From positions 32,441 to 96,440 of the forward strand of contig DGMY01000049.1 in assembly GCA_002388665.1 (NCBI GenBank): a DNA stretch of 64,000 nucleotides, read 5' to 3'. Below, one piece after another: positions 55,898 through 64,000 of this stretch. The notes under the pieces are model-generated. The model had not been told where the DNA came from and did no database searches. It saw nothing but the letters and a program-made list of their open reading frames with translations. Source of the DNA: Opitutia bacterium UBA4506 (GTDB lineage Bacteria; Verrucomicrobiota; Verrucomicrobiia; Opitutales; Puniceicoccaceae). Position 1 is the first letter of the stretch, and each line of letters opens with the position of its first letter. A program made the position numbers and the translations under genes.

Positions 55898-57700
55898 TTA
55901 TTCTTGGCTACTGCGCAAAACCTGAACAAAAGCTTCCTGAGGAATCGAAACAGATCCGATCTGCTTCATCCGCTTCTTTCCTTCTTTTTGCTTCTCGAGA
56001 AGTTTTCGCTTTCGGGAAATATCCCCGCCATAGCACTTTGCGGTGACGTCCTTGCGCATGGCACTCAAGGTCTCACGTGCCACAAACTTTCCGTTGACCG
56101 CGGCCTGAATGGCCACTTTGAAGAGCTGGCGGGGAAGGAGGTCCTTCAATTTCGAGCAAAGCACCCTCCCCCTCGACTCGGCTTTTGCCCGGTGAACAAT
56201 TGATGAGAACGCTTCAATGGGCTCCGCGTTTACGAGTATTTCCATTCGAACGAGGTCAGATTGCTCATACCCGTCAGGCTCGTAGTCCATGCTGCCATAG
56301 CCGTGAGTGATGCTCTTGAGCCTGTCGTTGAAGTCGACAAGGATTTCATTCAGCGGGATTCGAGCCGTGATCATCACCCGTGAAGAATCGATCGTCTCGG
56401 TGTTGTGACAGATTCCTCGTTTCTCAGAGATCAAGGCCAGCATATCCCCAATTGAACTATTGGGAGTGTGAATGGTCGCCTCAATCATGGGTTCTTCGAT
56501 CCACTCGATCTCCGTCGCATCCGGAAAGAAGACGGGATTATCCAGCTCCATTTCCTCTCCGTCGGTCTTCTTGAGTCGATAGATAACGCTCGGGTAGGTT
56601 GAGATAATGTCCAGGTCGTACTCCCGTCGAAGGCGCTCCTGAATAATTTCCATGTGCAAGAGCCCAAGGAATCCACATCGAAAACCAAATCCAAGTGCCA
56701 CGGAACTTTCGCTCTGGAAAACAAAAGCAGCGTCGTTCAACCGAAGTTTTGCCACGCTGGATTTGAGTTTCTCGTAGTCCGATGTATCCAATGGATAAAT
56801 ACCACTGAACACCATTGGTCGAACTTCCTTATATCCTGGCAGCATATCCTTTGCTGGATCATCAGTTCGAGTCACAGTGTCACCGAGCTTTACGTCGGCA
56901 ACGTCGCGGATTCCGGTCACGATGTACCCCACTTTCCCACCGGAAAGGGAATCTTCGGCGACCATGTGTGGTGAGAATCTACCGACTTCCTTAATCTGAG
57001 TTTTTACGTCAGATCCCATAAAGGAGATACTGCTCCCTTGTTTGAGCTCACCGCTGAAGACGCGGACGTAGCAGATCACTCCCTTAAAGGCGTCGTAGAT
57101 ACAATCAAATACCAAGGCGCGTGTCCCTTCCTCATCTAACCAACGCGGTGAAGGAACACGATCGATCACCGCCCGAATGATCTCATTCAATCCAATGCCG
57201 GATTTCGCGCTTGCGAGGATGGCCTCTTCGGCCGGGATCGCCAATACATCCTCCAGTTGTTCCATGATCCGCTCAGGTTCCGCACTCGGAAGGTCCACTT
57301 TGTTGATCACGGGAATCACTTCGAGGCCCTGGGCCACCGCCAGGTGAGCGTTGGCCACTGTTTGCGCTTCGATTCCCTGCGCTGCATCAATCAGAAGCAA
57401 CGCTCCTTCACACGCCGCAAGACTCCGCGAAACTTCATACGAGAAATCCACGTGGCCCGGTGTGTCGATCAGATTGAAGAGATAGTCCTCCTCCCCTTTC
57501 AGGTACATCATCGAGACCGGGTGGCTTTTGATTGTGATGCCGCGTTCTCTCTCGAGGTCCATCGAGTCGAGGAGTTGCGCCTTCATATTTCGTTTGTCGA
57601 CGGTGCTGGTGAGTTCCAACAAACGGTCGGAAAGGGTCGTTTTGCCGTGGTCGACGTGTGCGATGATGCAGAAGTTGCGAATGGTATCGGTAGAACGCAT
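55898..57700 (-). CDS. lepA: Elongation factor 4 (LepA)
   Basis: A 600-residue ribosome-associated GTPase. G1 AHVDHGKTTLSDRLLE, the switch region MDLERERGITIKSHPVSM, G3 DTPGHVDFSYEVSRSL and G4 VINKVDLPSA are present. The diagnostic LepA C terminus has ITHGYGSMDYEPDGY, CSKLKDLLPRQLFKVAIQAA and ISRKRKLLEKQKEGKKRMKQ. LepA back-translocates or remodels stalled ribosomes. It lies 24 bases after fabD and 19 before lepB in a minus-strand series. Confidence 0.97.
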   Translation of the reverse strand: MRSTDTIRNFCIIAHVDHGKTTLSDRLLELTSTVDKRNMKAQLLDSMDLERERGITIKSHPVSMMYLKGEEDYLFNLIDTPGHVDFSYEVSRSLAACEGALLLIDAAQGIEAQTVANAHLAVAQGLEVIPVINKVDLPSAEPERIMEQLEDVLAIPAEEAILASAKSGIGLNEIIRAVIDRVPSPRWLDEEGTRALVFDCIYDAFKGVICYVRVFSGELKQGSSISFMGSDVKTQIKEVGRFSPHMVAEDSLSGGKVGYIVTGIRDVADVKLGDTVTRTDDPAKDMLPGYKEVRPMVFSGIYPLDTSDYEKLKSSVAKLRLNDAAFVFQSESSVALGFGFRCGFLGLLHMEIIQERLRREYDLDIISTYPSVIYRLKKTDGEEMELDNPVFFPDATEIEWIEEPMIEATIHTPNSSIGDMLALISEKRGICHNTETIDSSRVMITARIPLNEILVDFNDRLKSITHGYGSMDYEPDGYEQSDLVRMEILVNAEPIEAFSSIVHRAKAESRGRVLCSKLKDLLPRQLFKVAIQAAVNGKFVARETLSAMRKDVTAKCYGGDISRKRKLLEKQKEGKKRMKQIGSVSIPQEAFVQVLRSSQE

Positions 57701-57724
57701 AAAAATGATTGGTACTGGCGGAAA

Positions 57725-58651
57725 TTATCCAGTGACGGAGAAGTCTTCTAACTCTGCAAAGGAACGGATGTTCCACGCACGATCGGTTCGGCGAACCAAT
57801 CCGGCGAGTATCTTGCCAGGACCACACTCGACGAGCTCAGCCGGTTCGTCCTGATCGGCGATCATCGACCGCATACAATCCTCAAAGCGAACGGAAGACA
57901 CGACTTGAGCAATGAGACCTTCGCGGATTTCGTCCGGAGTGGAAAGGCGTCCACCGCTTACATTGGCATAGAAGGGACATTCCGGTTCGCGGATTGTTGC
58001 TTTTTCGACGTAGGGAGAAAACTGCTCGCGGGCACTTTCCATCAAACGGCTGTGATACGCACCGGCAACGGGTAGCTCTTTGACCAATTTAAATCCCCGT
58101 TCACGGCCCAGTCCCACCGCTTTGGTGATCCCTTCCTGAACCCCGGATATTACAATCTGCCCAGGGCAGTTCAGGTTGGCTACCTCGACTCCACACTCTT
58201 CGGCAAAATCATTGACCGCTTCGCGGGTACCGCCAATGACACTCGCCATGCTGCCTTCGGTGGCTTCACAGGCTTCCTGCATGAGGCGGCCACGTTCGGC
58301 AACCAGGCGTAATCCGGTTTCGAAATCCAACGCTCCACCTGCAGTCAATGCGGTAATTTCTCCGAGCGAGAGCCCGCTAACCGCCGCCGCACCGTCAATA
58401 ATTCCTTGCGATTGCAGCAATTCGAATACGATGAGCCCGTGAACAAAGAGCGCCGGTTGGCACACGCGCGTCTCTGTCAGCGCCTCGGCAGGTCCGTCGA
58501 ACATGATTTCCGACAGCTTCCATCCGAGGATCTCATCAGCCTCTTCCAGGCGCTTGCTCACTTCAACGTGCGCAGCTGCCAATGTCTTGCCCATGCCAAC
58601 GCTTTGGGCTCCCTGTCCGGAGAACAGAATTCCAGGTCTCAACTTTTCCAT
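57725..58651 (-). CDS. fabD: Malonyl-CoA:ACP transacylase
   Basis: A 308-residue FabD. It starts LRPGILFSGQGAQSVGMGKT. The nucleophile lies in SGLSLGEITALTAG (G-x-S-x-G), the conserved Arg in AERGRLMQEACE, and the catalytic His in VAGAYHSRLM. The C-terminal VECGPGKILAGLVRR is typical. It loads malonate onto acyl carrier protein for fatty-acid synthesis. Other fab genes and acpP are not adjacent. It lies 8 bases after pilT in the same direction. Confidence 0.96.
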   Translation of the reverse strand: MEKLRPGILFSGQGAQSVGMGKTLAAAHVEVSKRLEEADEILGWKLSEIMFDGPAEALTETRVCQPALFVHGLIVFELLQSQGIIDGAAAVSGLSLGEITALTAGGALDFETGLRLVAERGRLMQEACEATEGSMASVIGGTREAVNDFAEECGVEVANLNCPGQIVISGVQEGITKAVGLGRERGFKLVKELPVAGAYHSRLMESAREQFSPYVEKATIREPECPFYANVSGGRLSTPDEIREGLIAQVVSSVRFEDCMRSMIADQDEPAELVECGPGKILAGLVRRTDRAWNIRSFAELEDFSVTG

Positions 58652-58659
58652 CCTCTTGT

Positions 58660-59790
58660 TCAGCTCACAAGACCGCCCGAACTCAAGAAGATTCCTTTTA
58701 AATTCATTTCAAGCTGCTTCGGGTTCGGTGAGTAATCGAGCGCAGATTCCTTCGAAATCGCCCCGGCTTTTACCAATCGGTACAGGTCCCAATTCAGGGT
58801 CTGGGAGCCGTTGTCCTTGCCGGCTTCGATTGCCGCGAGTAGTTTCTCAAATTGCCCGCCTTCAATGAGTTTCCGAATTGCAGGATCCACCATCATCACT
58901 TCTTTTGCCGGCATTCTGCCGTCTCCCTTGAAGCTCGGAAGAAGCTTTTGAACAATGGTGCATCGGAGCGCTTCGGCGATCTGGCGCTTCATGGTTTCCT
59001 GCTGTTCGGCGGGAAAAAATTCGAAGAGCCGGCGGACGGCCTGTTGGGAATGGGCTGCGTGAAGGGTTGATAGCACTAGATGCCCCGTTTCCGCAGCGCG
59101 CAGTGCAGTCTCAAAGGTGGATTTATCACGCATTTCCCCGATCAGGATAATGTCGGGATCCTGGCGAAGAACCGCGCGGAGGCCGCTGTCAAAGGTGTGA
59201 CTATCGATCCCGATCTCCCGCTGATTGATCAGCGATTTATCGTCTGTGTAGGTGTACTCGATCGGGTCCTCGAGGGTTACGATGTGCTTGTTCTGCTCCC
59301 GATTGATCATGTTGATCATCGCCGCGAGTGTGGAGCTCTTCCCCGACCCGGTAGCCCCACAAACCAACACGATTCCGTCCTTCAGGGAGCACAATTGACG
59401 AAAGAGCTCTGGTTCGTGGTTTAGGTCTTCGAGGTTCGGGGGATTCTCGTTTACGAGTCTAAAGACTAGCCCCGGCAGCGTTCGCTGCATGAAACCATTG
59501 ACCCGGAAGCGACCTACATCCTGCAGTAAATACGCGTAGTCTACTTGGAATTCCTGTTCCCATTGGTCCCGAAAAATTCCGTGGGTGGTCTGTTCGATGA
59601 AGACTTGAATGACTTCGGGACGGAGAGGAGACCGTCCCTCCAACTCGACGAGCGTGCCCCGCAAGCGCAGAACGGGCACTTTGTTCGACTTGAGGTGAAT
59701 GTCGCTGGCTCCCGCGTTGACGGCTTCCTGGAGGATCGAATGGATTGTTTCGATGGCGTCGGAGAGATTGAGGCTGTCAGTCTGGCTCAT
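58660..59790 (-). CDS. pilT: Type IV pilus retraction ATPase (PilT/PilU family)
   Basis: A 376-residue secretion-type ATPase from the ATG at 59790. The N-terminal domain has GASDIHLKSNKVPVLRLRGT. Walker A is CGATGSGKSSTLAAMI, the Asp box VTLEDPIEYTYTDDKSLINQ, Walker B PDIILIGEMRD, and the His box LVLSTLHAAHSQQAVRRLFE. The C-terminal region ends GISL-like in PNPKQLEMNLKGIF, so PilU is an alternative name. It powers pilus retraction and twitching. It is the first gene of the series pilT-fabD-lepA-lepB-RAYT. The only pilin in the window lies at 27071-27538. Confidence 0.93.
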   Translation of the reverse strand: MSQTDSLNLSDAIETIHSILQEAVNAGASDIHLKSNKVPVLRLRGTLVELEGRSPLRPEVIQVFIEQTTHGIFRDQWEQEFQVDYAYLLQDVGRFRVNGFMQRTLPGLVFRLVNENPPNLEDLNHEPELFRQLCSLKDGIVLVCGATGSGKSSTLAAMINMINREQNKHIVTLEDPIEYTYTDDKSLINQREIGIDSHTFDSGLRAVLRQDPDIILIGEMRDKSTFETALRAAETGHLVLSTLHAAHSQQAVRRLFEFFPAEQQETMKRQIAEALRCTIVQKLLPSFKGDGRMPAKEVMMVDPAIRKLIEGGQFEKLLAAIEAGKDNGSQTLNWDLYRLVKAGAISKESALDYSPNPKQLEMNLKGIFLSSGGLVS

Positions 59791-59935
59791 TTTCACGAGA
59801 TTGTCGTGAGCCAGAGGAATTGTCGAGCACCAGCGTGTGGAGTCGCCGTGCATGAGGGCTCCCTCATAGCGCCCGAGGGGAATTTCCCCTTTTCAACGTG
59901 ACAGCGGCAGTGCTTCACGGCTAAATCGTCTGTCA

Positions 59936-60823
59936 ATGACCGCAGGAATTTCGATTTTCAAGGGAGTACAAACCGCATTAGTGACGCCGATGCGTGAAGG
60001 CGCAGTCGCGTGGGACGATCTCGAACGACTCGTCGTTTCCCAACTGGAAGAGGATGTGGACGGCTTGGTCGCTGTCGGAACCACTGGGGAATCACCCACT
60101 CTAAACGATGACGAACACATCGGAGTCATCCGAAAGGTGCGCGAGCTCGCAAATGGGAAGACTCCCGTCATCGCCGGTACCGGCTCCAACTCAACAGCCG
60201 AGGCTCTTCATCTCTCGAAGGAGGCAGAAGCCGCTGGGGCTGATGCACTGCTCTTGGTCGCACCTTACTACAACAAGCCGAACCAAGAGGGCCTATTCCT
60301 CCACTTCTCCGCAATTGCCGAGGCTGTTGAGATCCCGATTCTCCTTTATTCGATCCCTTCCCGTTGCGGAATTGAGATCGGTGTGGATACCGTGGCTCGT
60401 CTCTACGAAAAGTACCCCCACATCTGCGGGATGAAAGAGGCTGGCGGATCGTGCGACCGGGTAACCGAACAGGTGAGGAAGCTCGGATCAGATTTTGCCG
60501 TGATGAGTGGGGACGATGCCCTGACCCTTCCATTTATGTCCTTCGGCGCGACCGGGGTTGTGAGCGTTGCTTCCAATCTCTATGTTCGGCCGCTCCGCGA
60601 AATGGTGGCCCTCGCCCAATCGGATCCAAACGCCGCTCGCTCGATTTTCGAGAAGTATGCCCCTTTGTGTAGTGCTCTTTTTGTCGAACCCAACCCAGTT
60701 CCGGTCAAGTTTGCCCTCTCCGAGCTCGGAAGGATTGAAAGCCCTGAGGTTCGGCTTCCACTAGCACCGGCTTCGGAATCCACTAAGACCCTCATTCGTT
60801 CCGTGCTGGCGGATTTGGCCTAG
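59936..60823 (+). CDS. dapA: 4-hydroxy-tetrahydrodipicolinate synthase
   Basis: A 295-residue DapA of the lysine/diaminopimelate pathway. It shows GVQTALVTPMREGAVAWDDL, VAVGTTGESPTLNDDEH, YYNKPNQEGLFLHF, the catalytic Tyr in LLYSIPSRCGIEI, and the Schiff-base Lys in ICGMKEAGGSCDR. Its length is normal for the (beta/alpha)8 aldolase. It condenses pyruvate with aspartate semialdehyde, feeding peptidoglycan and lysine. It lies 46 bases before waaA, which may be co-transcribed. No lysine riboswitch was recognised upstream. Confidence 0.95.
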   Translation: MTAGISIFKGVQTALVTPMREGAVAWDDLERLVVSQLEEDVDGLVAVGTTGESPTLNDDEHIGVIRKVRELANGKTPVIAGTGSNSTAEALHLSKEAEAAGADALLLVAPYYNKPNQEGLFLHFSAIAEAVEIPILLYSIPSRCGIEIGVDTVARLYEKYPHICGMKEAGGSCDRVTEQVRKLGSDFAVMSGDDALTLPFMSFGATGVVSVASNLYVRPLREMVALAQSDPNAARSIFEKYAPLCSALFVEPNPVPVKFALSELGRIESPEVRLPLAPASESTKTLIRSVLADLA

Positions 60824-60869
60824 TGCCCGCGCGCGCTGGCGCGACTTTCCCTGTGCTGAACCTTCCGTT

Positions 60870-62177
60870 GTGATTTGGGCCTACCGCATCATCTTCCCCA
60901 TCCTCTTTCTGCTGGGGCTGCCCTTCTACTTGAAGCGCATGTTCAAACGTGGAGGGTACGGAGAGCGATTCGGTGACCGTTTCGGGTTCGTCCCCAGGAT
61001 GGACCCTTGCTTCTCTGGCCAGACTCTTTGGATTCAGGCGGTTAGCGTGGGCGAGGTTCTCGCAATCGAACCCGTAATCCACCAGTTGCGCCGCAAGAAG
61101 CCGAACGCCCGGATTTTACTGACGACCACGACCAGCACCGGTTATCGGGTCGCCAAAGAACGTTGCGTGGATGCCGATTTTATTGGCTATTTTCCAATCG
61201 ATTTTTGGCCGATCAGTCGGCGGGTCTGGAACCGGTTTCGACCCGATATTTGCGTTCAGATGGAGGGCGAGCTATGGCCCGAGCACCTGCACCAAGCAGA
61301 ACGCCGCGGGGTTCCGGTATTCCTGGTCAACGCACGCCTTTCCGATCGATCGTTTCGACGCTACCGTTTTGCCGGACCTCTCAAGAAACTCGTGTTCGGA
61401 CCGGTGTCGCGAATTGGGGCCGCATCCACTGAGGACGCGGATCGTCTCGAACAATTGGCGGGCACCCAAACTCCGGTAGAGGTCACTGGAAATTTGAAGT
61501 TCGATGTGGATTTTCCACCCCGTCCCGATGGGGGTGAACGCCATGAAGCACTTTCGGCTCTCGGGCTTTGTGCCGAGGATGAACCCCCGGGGATGATTCT
61601 TCTCGGCTCCTCCACTTGGCCCGGTGAGGAAGATATGCTCTGCCGGGTGTTAAAGAGAATCCGGGACAATGGTGTCGCTGCTCGATTGGTCCTGGTGCCA
61701 CGCCATGCGGAACGCCGCCAGGATGTCTTGGATGCGATTGCGCTGGAGGACTTGACGGCAACAGTGAGGAGCCGACAGGGACCTTGCCGATTGGAAGATC
61801 CGGTCTACCTCGCCGACACCACTGGTGAGCTGCGGATGTTTACCGCCCTCGCCGATTTGGCTTTTATCGGTAAGAGTGTAACCCCTAATAGTGGCGGACA
61901 GACCCCCATCGAGGCCGGTGCATACGGGGTCCCGATGGTCTACGGCCCAAACATGACCAATTTCCGCGCCGCTTGTCGCGGGCTCGAAGAAAAACGGGGC
62001 GCGATCCGTGCCGACGATGAGGACGCGGTCGAAGAGGCCTTGGTCCGGCTGGCCTCGGATATCGCGGAGCGGGAGTCTCTTTCCGCCAATTCGATCGCTT
62101 GGTACCAGGAGAATCGGGGCTCTGTGGATCGAACCATCACCCTGCTTCTCAGCTCCCTGGACACCTCTCGCAGATAG
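60870..62177 (+). CDS. waaA: 3-deoxy-D-manno-octulosonic acid (Kdo) transferase
   Basis: A 435-residue GT-B glycosyltransferase starting at a GTG. One N-terminal membrane segment (IFPILFLLGLPFYLKRMF) anchors it to the inner membrane. Motifs: YGERFGDRFGF, LWIQAVSVGEVLAIEPVI with the Glu of the active site, TTTTSTGYRVA, VQMEGELWPEHLHQAERRGV, and the C-terminal KSVTPNSGGQTPIEAGAYGV then GPNMTNF. It adds Kdo to lipid A, which shows that the organism makes lipopolysaccharide. It follows dapA on the same strand. Confidence 0.95.
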   Translation: MIWAYRIIFPILFLLGLPFYLKRMFKRGGYGERFGDRFGFVPRMDPCFSGQTLWIQAVSVGEVLAIEPVIHQLRRKKPNARILLTTTTSTGYRVAKERCVDADFIGYFPIDFWPISRRVWNRFRPDICVQMEGELWPEHLHQAERRGVPVFLVNARLSDRSFRRYRFAGPLKKLVFGPVSRIGAASTEDADRLEQLAGTQTPVEVTGNLKFDVDFPPRPDGGERHEALSALGLCAEDEPPGMILLGSSTWPGEEDMLCRVLKRIRDNGVAARLVLVPRHAERRQDVLDAIALEDLTATVRSRQGPCRLEDPVYLADTTGELRMFTALADLAFIGKSVTPNSGGQTPIEAGAYGVPMVYGPNMTNFRAACRGLEEKRGAIRADDEDAVEEALVRLASDIAERESLSANSIAWYQENRGSVDRTITLLLSSLDTSRR

Positions 62178-62338
62178 TCCCGGACTTATCTCGATTTCCA
62201 CGATCAGTTTCTTCAACGGATTGCTGAAGAATTGGGCTTGCTCTAATCTGACCATGCTCGATTCAATAGAGGGGCTTCCATTCGGCAACATTTACAGCGA
62301 GAGCACGAAACACTCATCAAACATTTAAGGGCAAAATC

Positions 62339-62704
62339 ATGGATTGGTATCTAAAGGTATTGAAGAATTACGCGGTATTCGAGGGACGGGCACGGCGAAA
62401 AGAGTACTGGATGTTTGTTCTCGTCAATCTGCTCATTTCCCTGGTTCTGTCCTTTGTGGATGGGGTCTTGGATACCGATAGAATTATCCAGTCTACCTAC
62501 AGTTTGGTGCTGTTCGTCCCCAGTATCGCAGTCGCGGCTCGACGCCTTCACGATACGAATCGATCAGGCTGGTGGCAATTGATCGCTTTGATTCCTTTGG
62601 TTGGCTGGATCATCATCATTGTCATGCTCGCTCAGGATGGCGACGAGGCACCGAACGAACATGGTTCTAACCCGAAATTGGAACCAGACCTTCCAGCCGT
62701 ATAA
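62339..62704 (+). CDS. DUF805 membrane protein
   Basis: A 121-residue small inner-membrane protein of the DUF805 (YhaH) family. It begins MDWYLKVLKNYAVFEGRARR with the typical F-x-G-R-A-R-R-x-E-Y-W segment, then three to four membrane helices, including LRRLHDTNRSGWW-like ARRLHDTNRSGWWQLIALIP, the second family signature. The C terminus is polar. The function of the family is unknown. It is a single gene after waaA, with 161 empty bases between. Confidence 0.92.
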   Translation: MDWYLKVLKNYAVFEGRARRKEYWMFVLVNLLISLVLSFVDGVLDTDRIIQSTYSLVLFVPSIAVAARRLHDTNRSGWWQLIALIPLVGWIIIIVMLAQDGDEAPNEHGSNPKLEPDLPAV

Positions 62705-62783
62705 GTGGAACCGGTCTGTTTCGTTTCTGCCTTCCGCTTTCCGTTGTTGTTCAAAGCGCGTCATCTGATCTAGCTTACGTTTT

Positions 62784-63086
62784 ATGGTAAAACACATCGT
62801 ATTTTGGAATTTCGCAGAAGCCGCCGATGGACATTCCAAGGCAGAGAATCTTGACCGGGTTGAAGCGGCCTTACTCGCTCTGAAGGATTCTATCCCAGAA
62901 CTTCTCGAGATTGAGGTAGGGCGCGATTTTAACGGCTCTCCAGCGGCCTATGACATGAGCCTCTACTCTGTGTTCGAATCAAGAGAGGGATTGAACGCCT
63001 ACCAGGTTCATCCGGAACATGAAAAGGTTCGGGTGCTGATCGGTGCCGTCACCAGCGGGCGGGCCGTTGTCGACTACGACGCGTAG
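62784..63086 (+). CDS. Dabb (stress-responsive alpha/beta-barrel) family protein
   Basis: A 100-residue single-domain protein. It starts MVKHIVFWNFAEAADGHSKA, with the conserved H-x-V-x-x-x-F strand, then LESIPELLEIEVG-like LKDSIPELLEIEVGRDFNGS, YDMSLYSVFESREGLNAYQV and HPEHEKVRVLI. This order matches the dimeric Dabb (PF07876) fold. The exact role is unknown; members act on small aromatic or stress-related compounds. It is convergent with thiD. Confidence 0.92.
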   Translation: MVKHIVFWNFAEAADGHSKAENLDRVEAALLALKDSIPELLEIEVGRDFNGSPAAYDMSLYSVFESREGLNAYQVHPEHEKVRVLIGAVTSGRAVVDYDA

Positions 63087-63159
63087 GTTTGCTTTTCTTT
63101 CGCGCACTTCCAATGTCGGGGGTTCTTTCGCTTTTTGATCGCGATCCAAAGTTGCGTCT

Positions 63160-63975
63160 CTAACCGAACGCTGGCCCATCCCCGACCCAGTGTACCGATA
63201 CACCTTGCCGGATTCGGTCGCTCAGGAGTTCTTTGCCTTTGTGAACGGCGTCGGGAACAATATCGCCCTGCCCGAGATAGGCAGCGATCGCAGAACTGAG
63301 TGCACATCCGGTGCCGCGAAGATTGTCACTCTGGATCCTCGAAGACCGGTAGAGTCTCGGTTCTCTATCCGCTGTAAACAGCCAATCGATACAATCCGTT
63401 CCGTCGATGTGCCCTCCTTTGAGCAACACCGAACTGTTCGTCGTTTCTGCGAGCTCCCGAGCGGCGTCCGTAGGATCAATCAATCGATCCCCCGACAGGA
63501 GGCGCAATTCATCTAGATTGGGTGTGATCAATGTCGCACGATGAAAGAGGCCATTTCGAAAGACTTCGAGAGCGCCCTCCTCTAGCAATCGGGTTCCACT
63601 GGTCGAGACCATAACCGGATCCAATACGTAGGGAATCTCTGGAAATTTCTTGAGGGACCTTAGTACGCTGGTCGCAATGTCCTCGTTGCCCAGCATCCCG
63701 GACTTAATGGCGGTGATGGGATAGCTCTCCAATAGATGCGAGATCTGCTCACCGACGAATTCGCCAGATTGGATAGACACTTTCTCAACCCCCTTAGGGG
63801 TTTGAACGGTGATTGCCGTAAGAACGTTGAGCGGAAAGCCTCCAGCTGCGTGGATCGCCCGGTTGTCAGCCTGCATTCCCGCACAACCGGAACTATCCGA
63901 TCCAGAGAGGGTCAACACGAACGGGGGATGCGCACCTTTGGATTTCGATAAAATCGATTCGTTTCGAACGTTCAT
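63160..63975 (-). CDS. thiD: Hydroxymethylpyrimidine / phosphomethylpyrimidine kinase
   Basis: A 271-residue ribokinase-like enzyme of thiamine synthesis that phosphorylates HMP and HMP-P. It shows LTLSGSDSSGCAGMQADNRA, ITVQTPKGVEKVSIQSGEFV, AIKSGMLGNEDIATSVLRSL, VLDPVMVSTSGTRLLEE, LITPNLDELRLLSG and the anion-hole DNLRGTGCALSSAIAAYLGQ with the catalytic Cys/Asp region. The ATG is at 63975, 25 bases from the window end, so any upstream TPP riboswitch or partner gene is out of view. Confidence 0.95.
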   Translation of the reverse strand: MNVRNESILSKSKGAHPPFVLTLSGSDSSGCAGMQADNRAIHAAGGFPLNVLTAITVQTPKGVEKVSIQSGEFVGEQISHLLESYPITAIKSGMLGNEDIATSVLRSLKKFPEIPYVLDPVMVSTSGTRLLEEGALEVFRNGLFHRATLITPNLDELRLLSGDRLIDPTDAARELAETTNSSVLLKGGHIDGTDCIDWLFTADREPRLYRSSRIQSDNLRGTGCALSSAIAAYLGQGDIVPDAVHKGKELLSDRIRQGVSVHWVGDGPAFG

Positions 63976-64000
63976 AGGTGGATTATTACTCGGCCACTCA

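Overview
The window looks like chromosomal DNA of a marine-type member of the Verrucomicrobiota (Opitutae, Puniceicoccales-like). This is inferred from the gene content and not from any marker RNA. Supporting signs are a secreted S8 protease with a PEP-CTERM tail, a sulfatase, uronate-sugar catabolism, a double-length UvrA, Gram-negative envelope genes (waaA, ydbH-ynbE-ydbL, rfaE2-type adenylyltransferase) and a RAYT-type Y1 transposase. GC is moderate and GTG/TTG starts are frequent. No rRNA, tRNA, CRISPR array, prophage or classical insertion sequence was seen.

Region 1-6705 is a carbohydrate operon. A LacI-type regulator (cut by the window edge) diverges from GH105, an RraA-like aldolase, an SDR, a heparinase II/III-family lyase, a zinc-type alcohol dehydrogenase and KduD. 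Neither the lyase nor the hydrolase has a signal peptide, so the set probably processes imported uronate oligosaccharides in the cytoplasm. Region 6933-10257 pairs a RedB-like thioredoxin-fold membrane protein with a large hybrid histidine kinase that has a histidine-rich membrane domain. Region 10571-15545 holds a kexin-like PEP-CTERM protease and a secreted parallel beta-helix protein. Between them lies an array of eight complete and one truncated 60-bp REPIN-like elements with a period of about 130 bp.

Region 15546-28928 is mixed: a possible structured RNA with terminator, a lipocalin, an IclR regulator with a sulfatase, small lipoproteins, a ydbH-ynbE-ydbL lipid-transport operon with an extra ydbL paralogue, enolase, a GNAT-nitrilase fusion, an orphan prepilin with a possible sigma-54 promoter, and an FmdB-like protein without its zinc cysteines. 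Region 29031-44462 is largely housekeeping: double UvrA, ClpB, MenD, MsrA, and a minus-strand series grpE-dnaJ-adenylyltransferase-prmA-znuA.

Region 44769-63975 carries phosphoketolase, a metal-type ABC ATPase with a small membrane protein, fusA, argG, a DUF1905 protein, and the minus-strand series pilT-fabD-lepA-lepB-RAYT. It ends with dapA, waaA, DUF805, Dabb and thiD. The most interesting link is between the REPIN-like array and the RAYT gene. RAYT enzymes are known to be associated with GTAG-bordered REP palindromes, yet here the RAYT sits six bases behind lepB and has Asp where the first His of its HUH motif is expected. That suggests a domesticated or altered enzyme.
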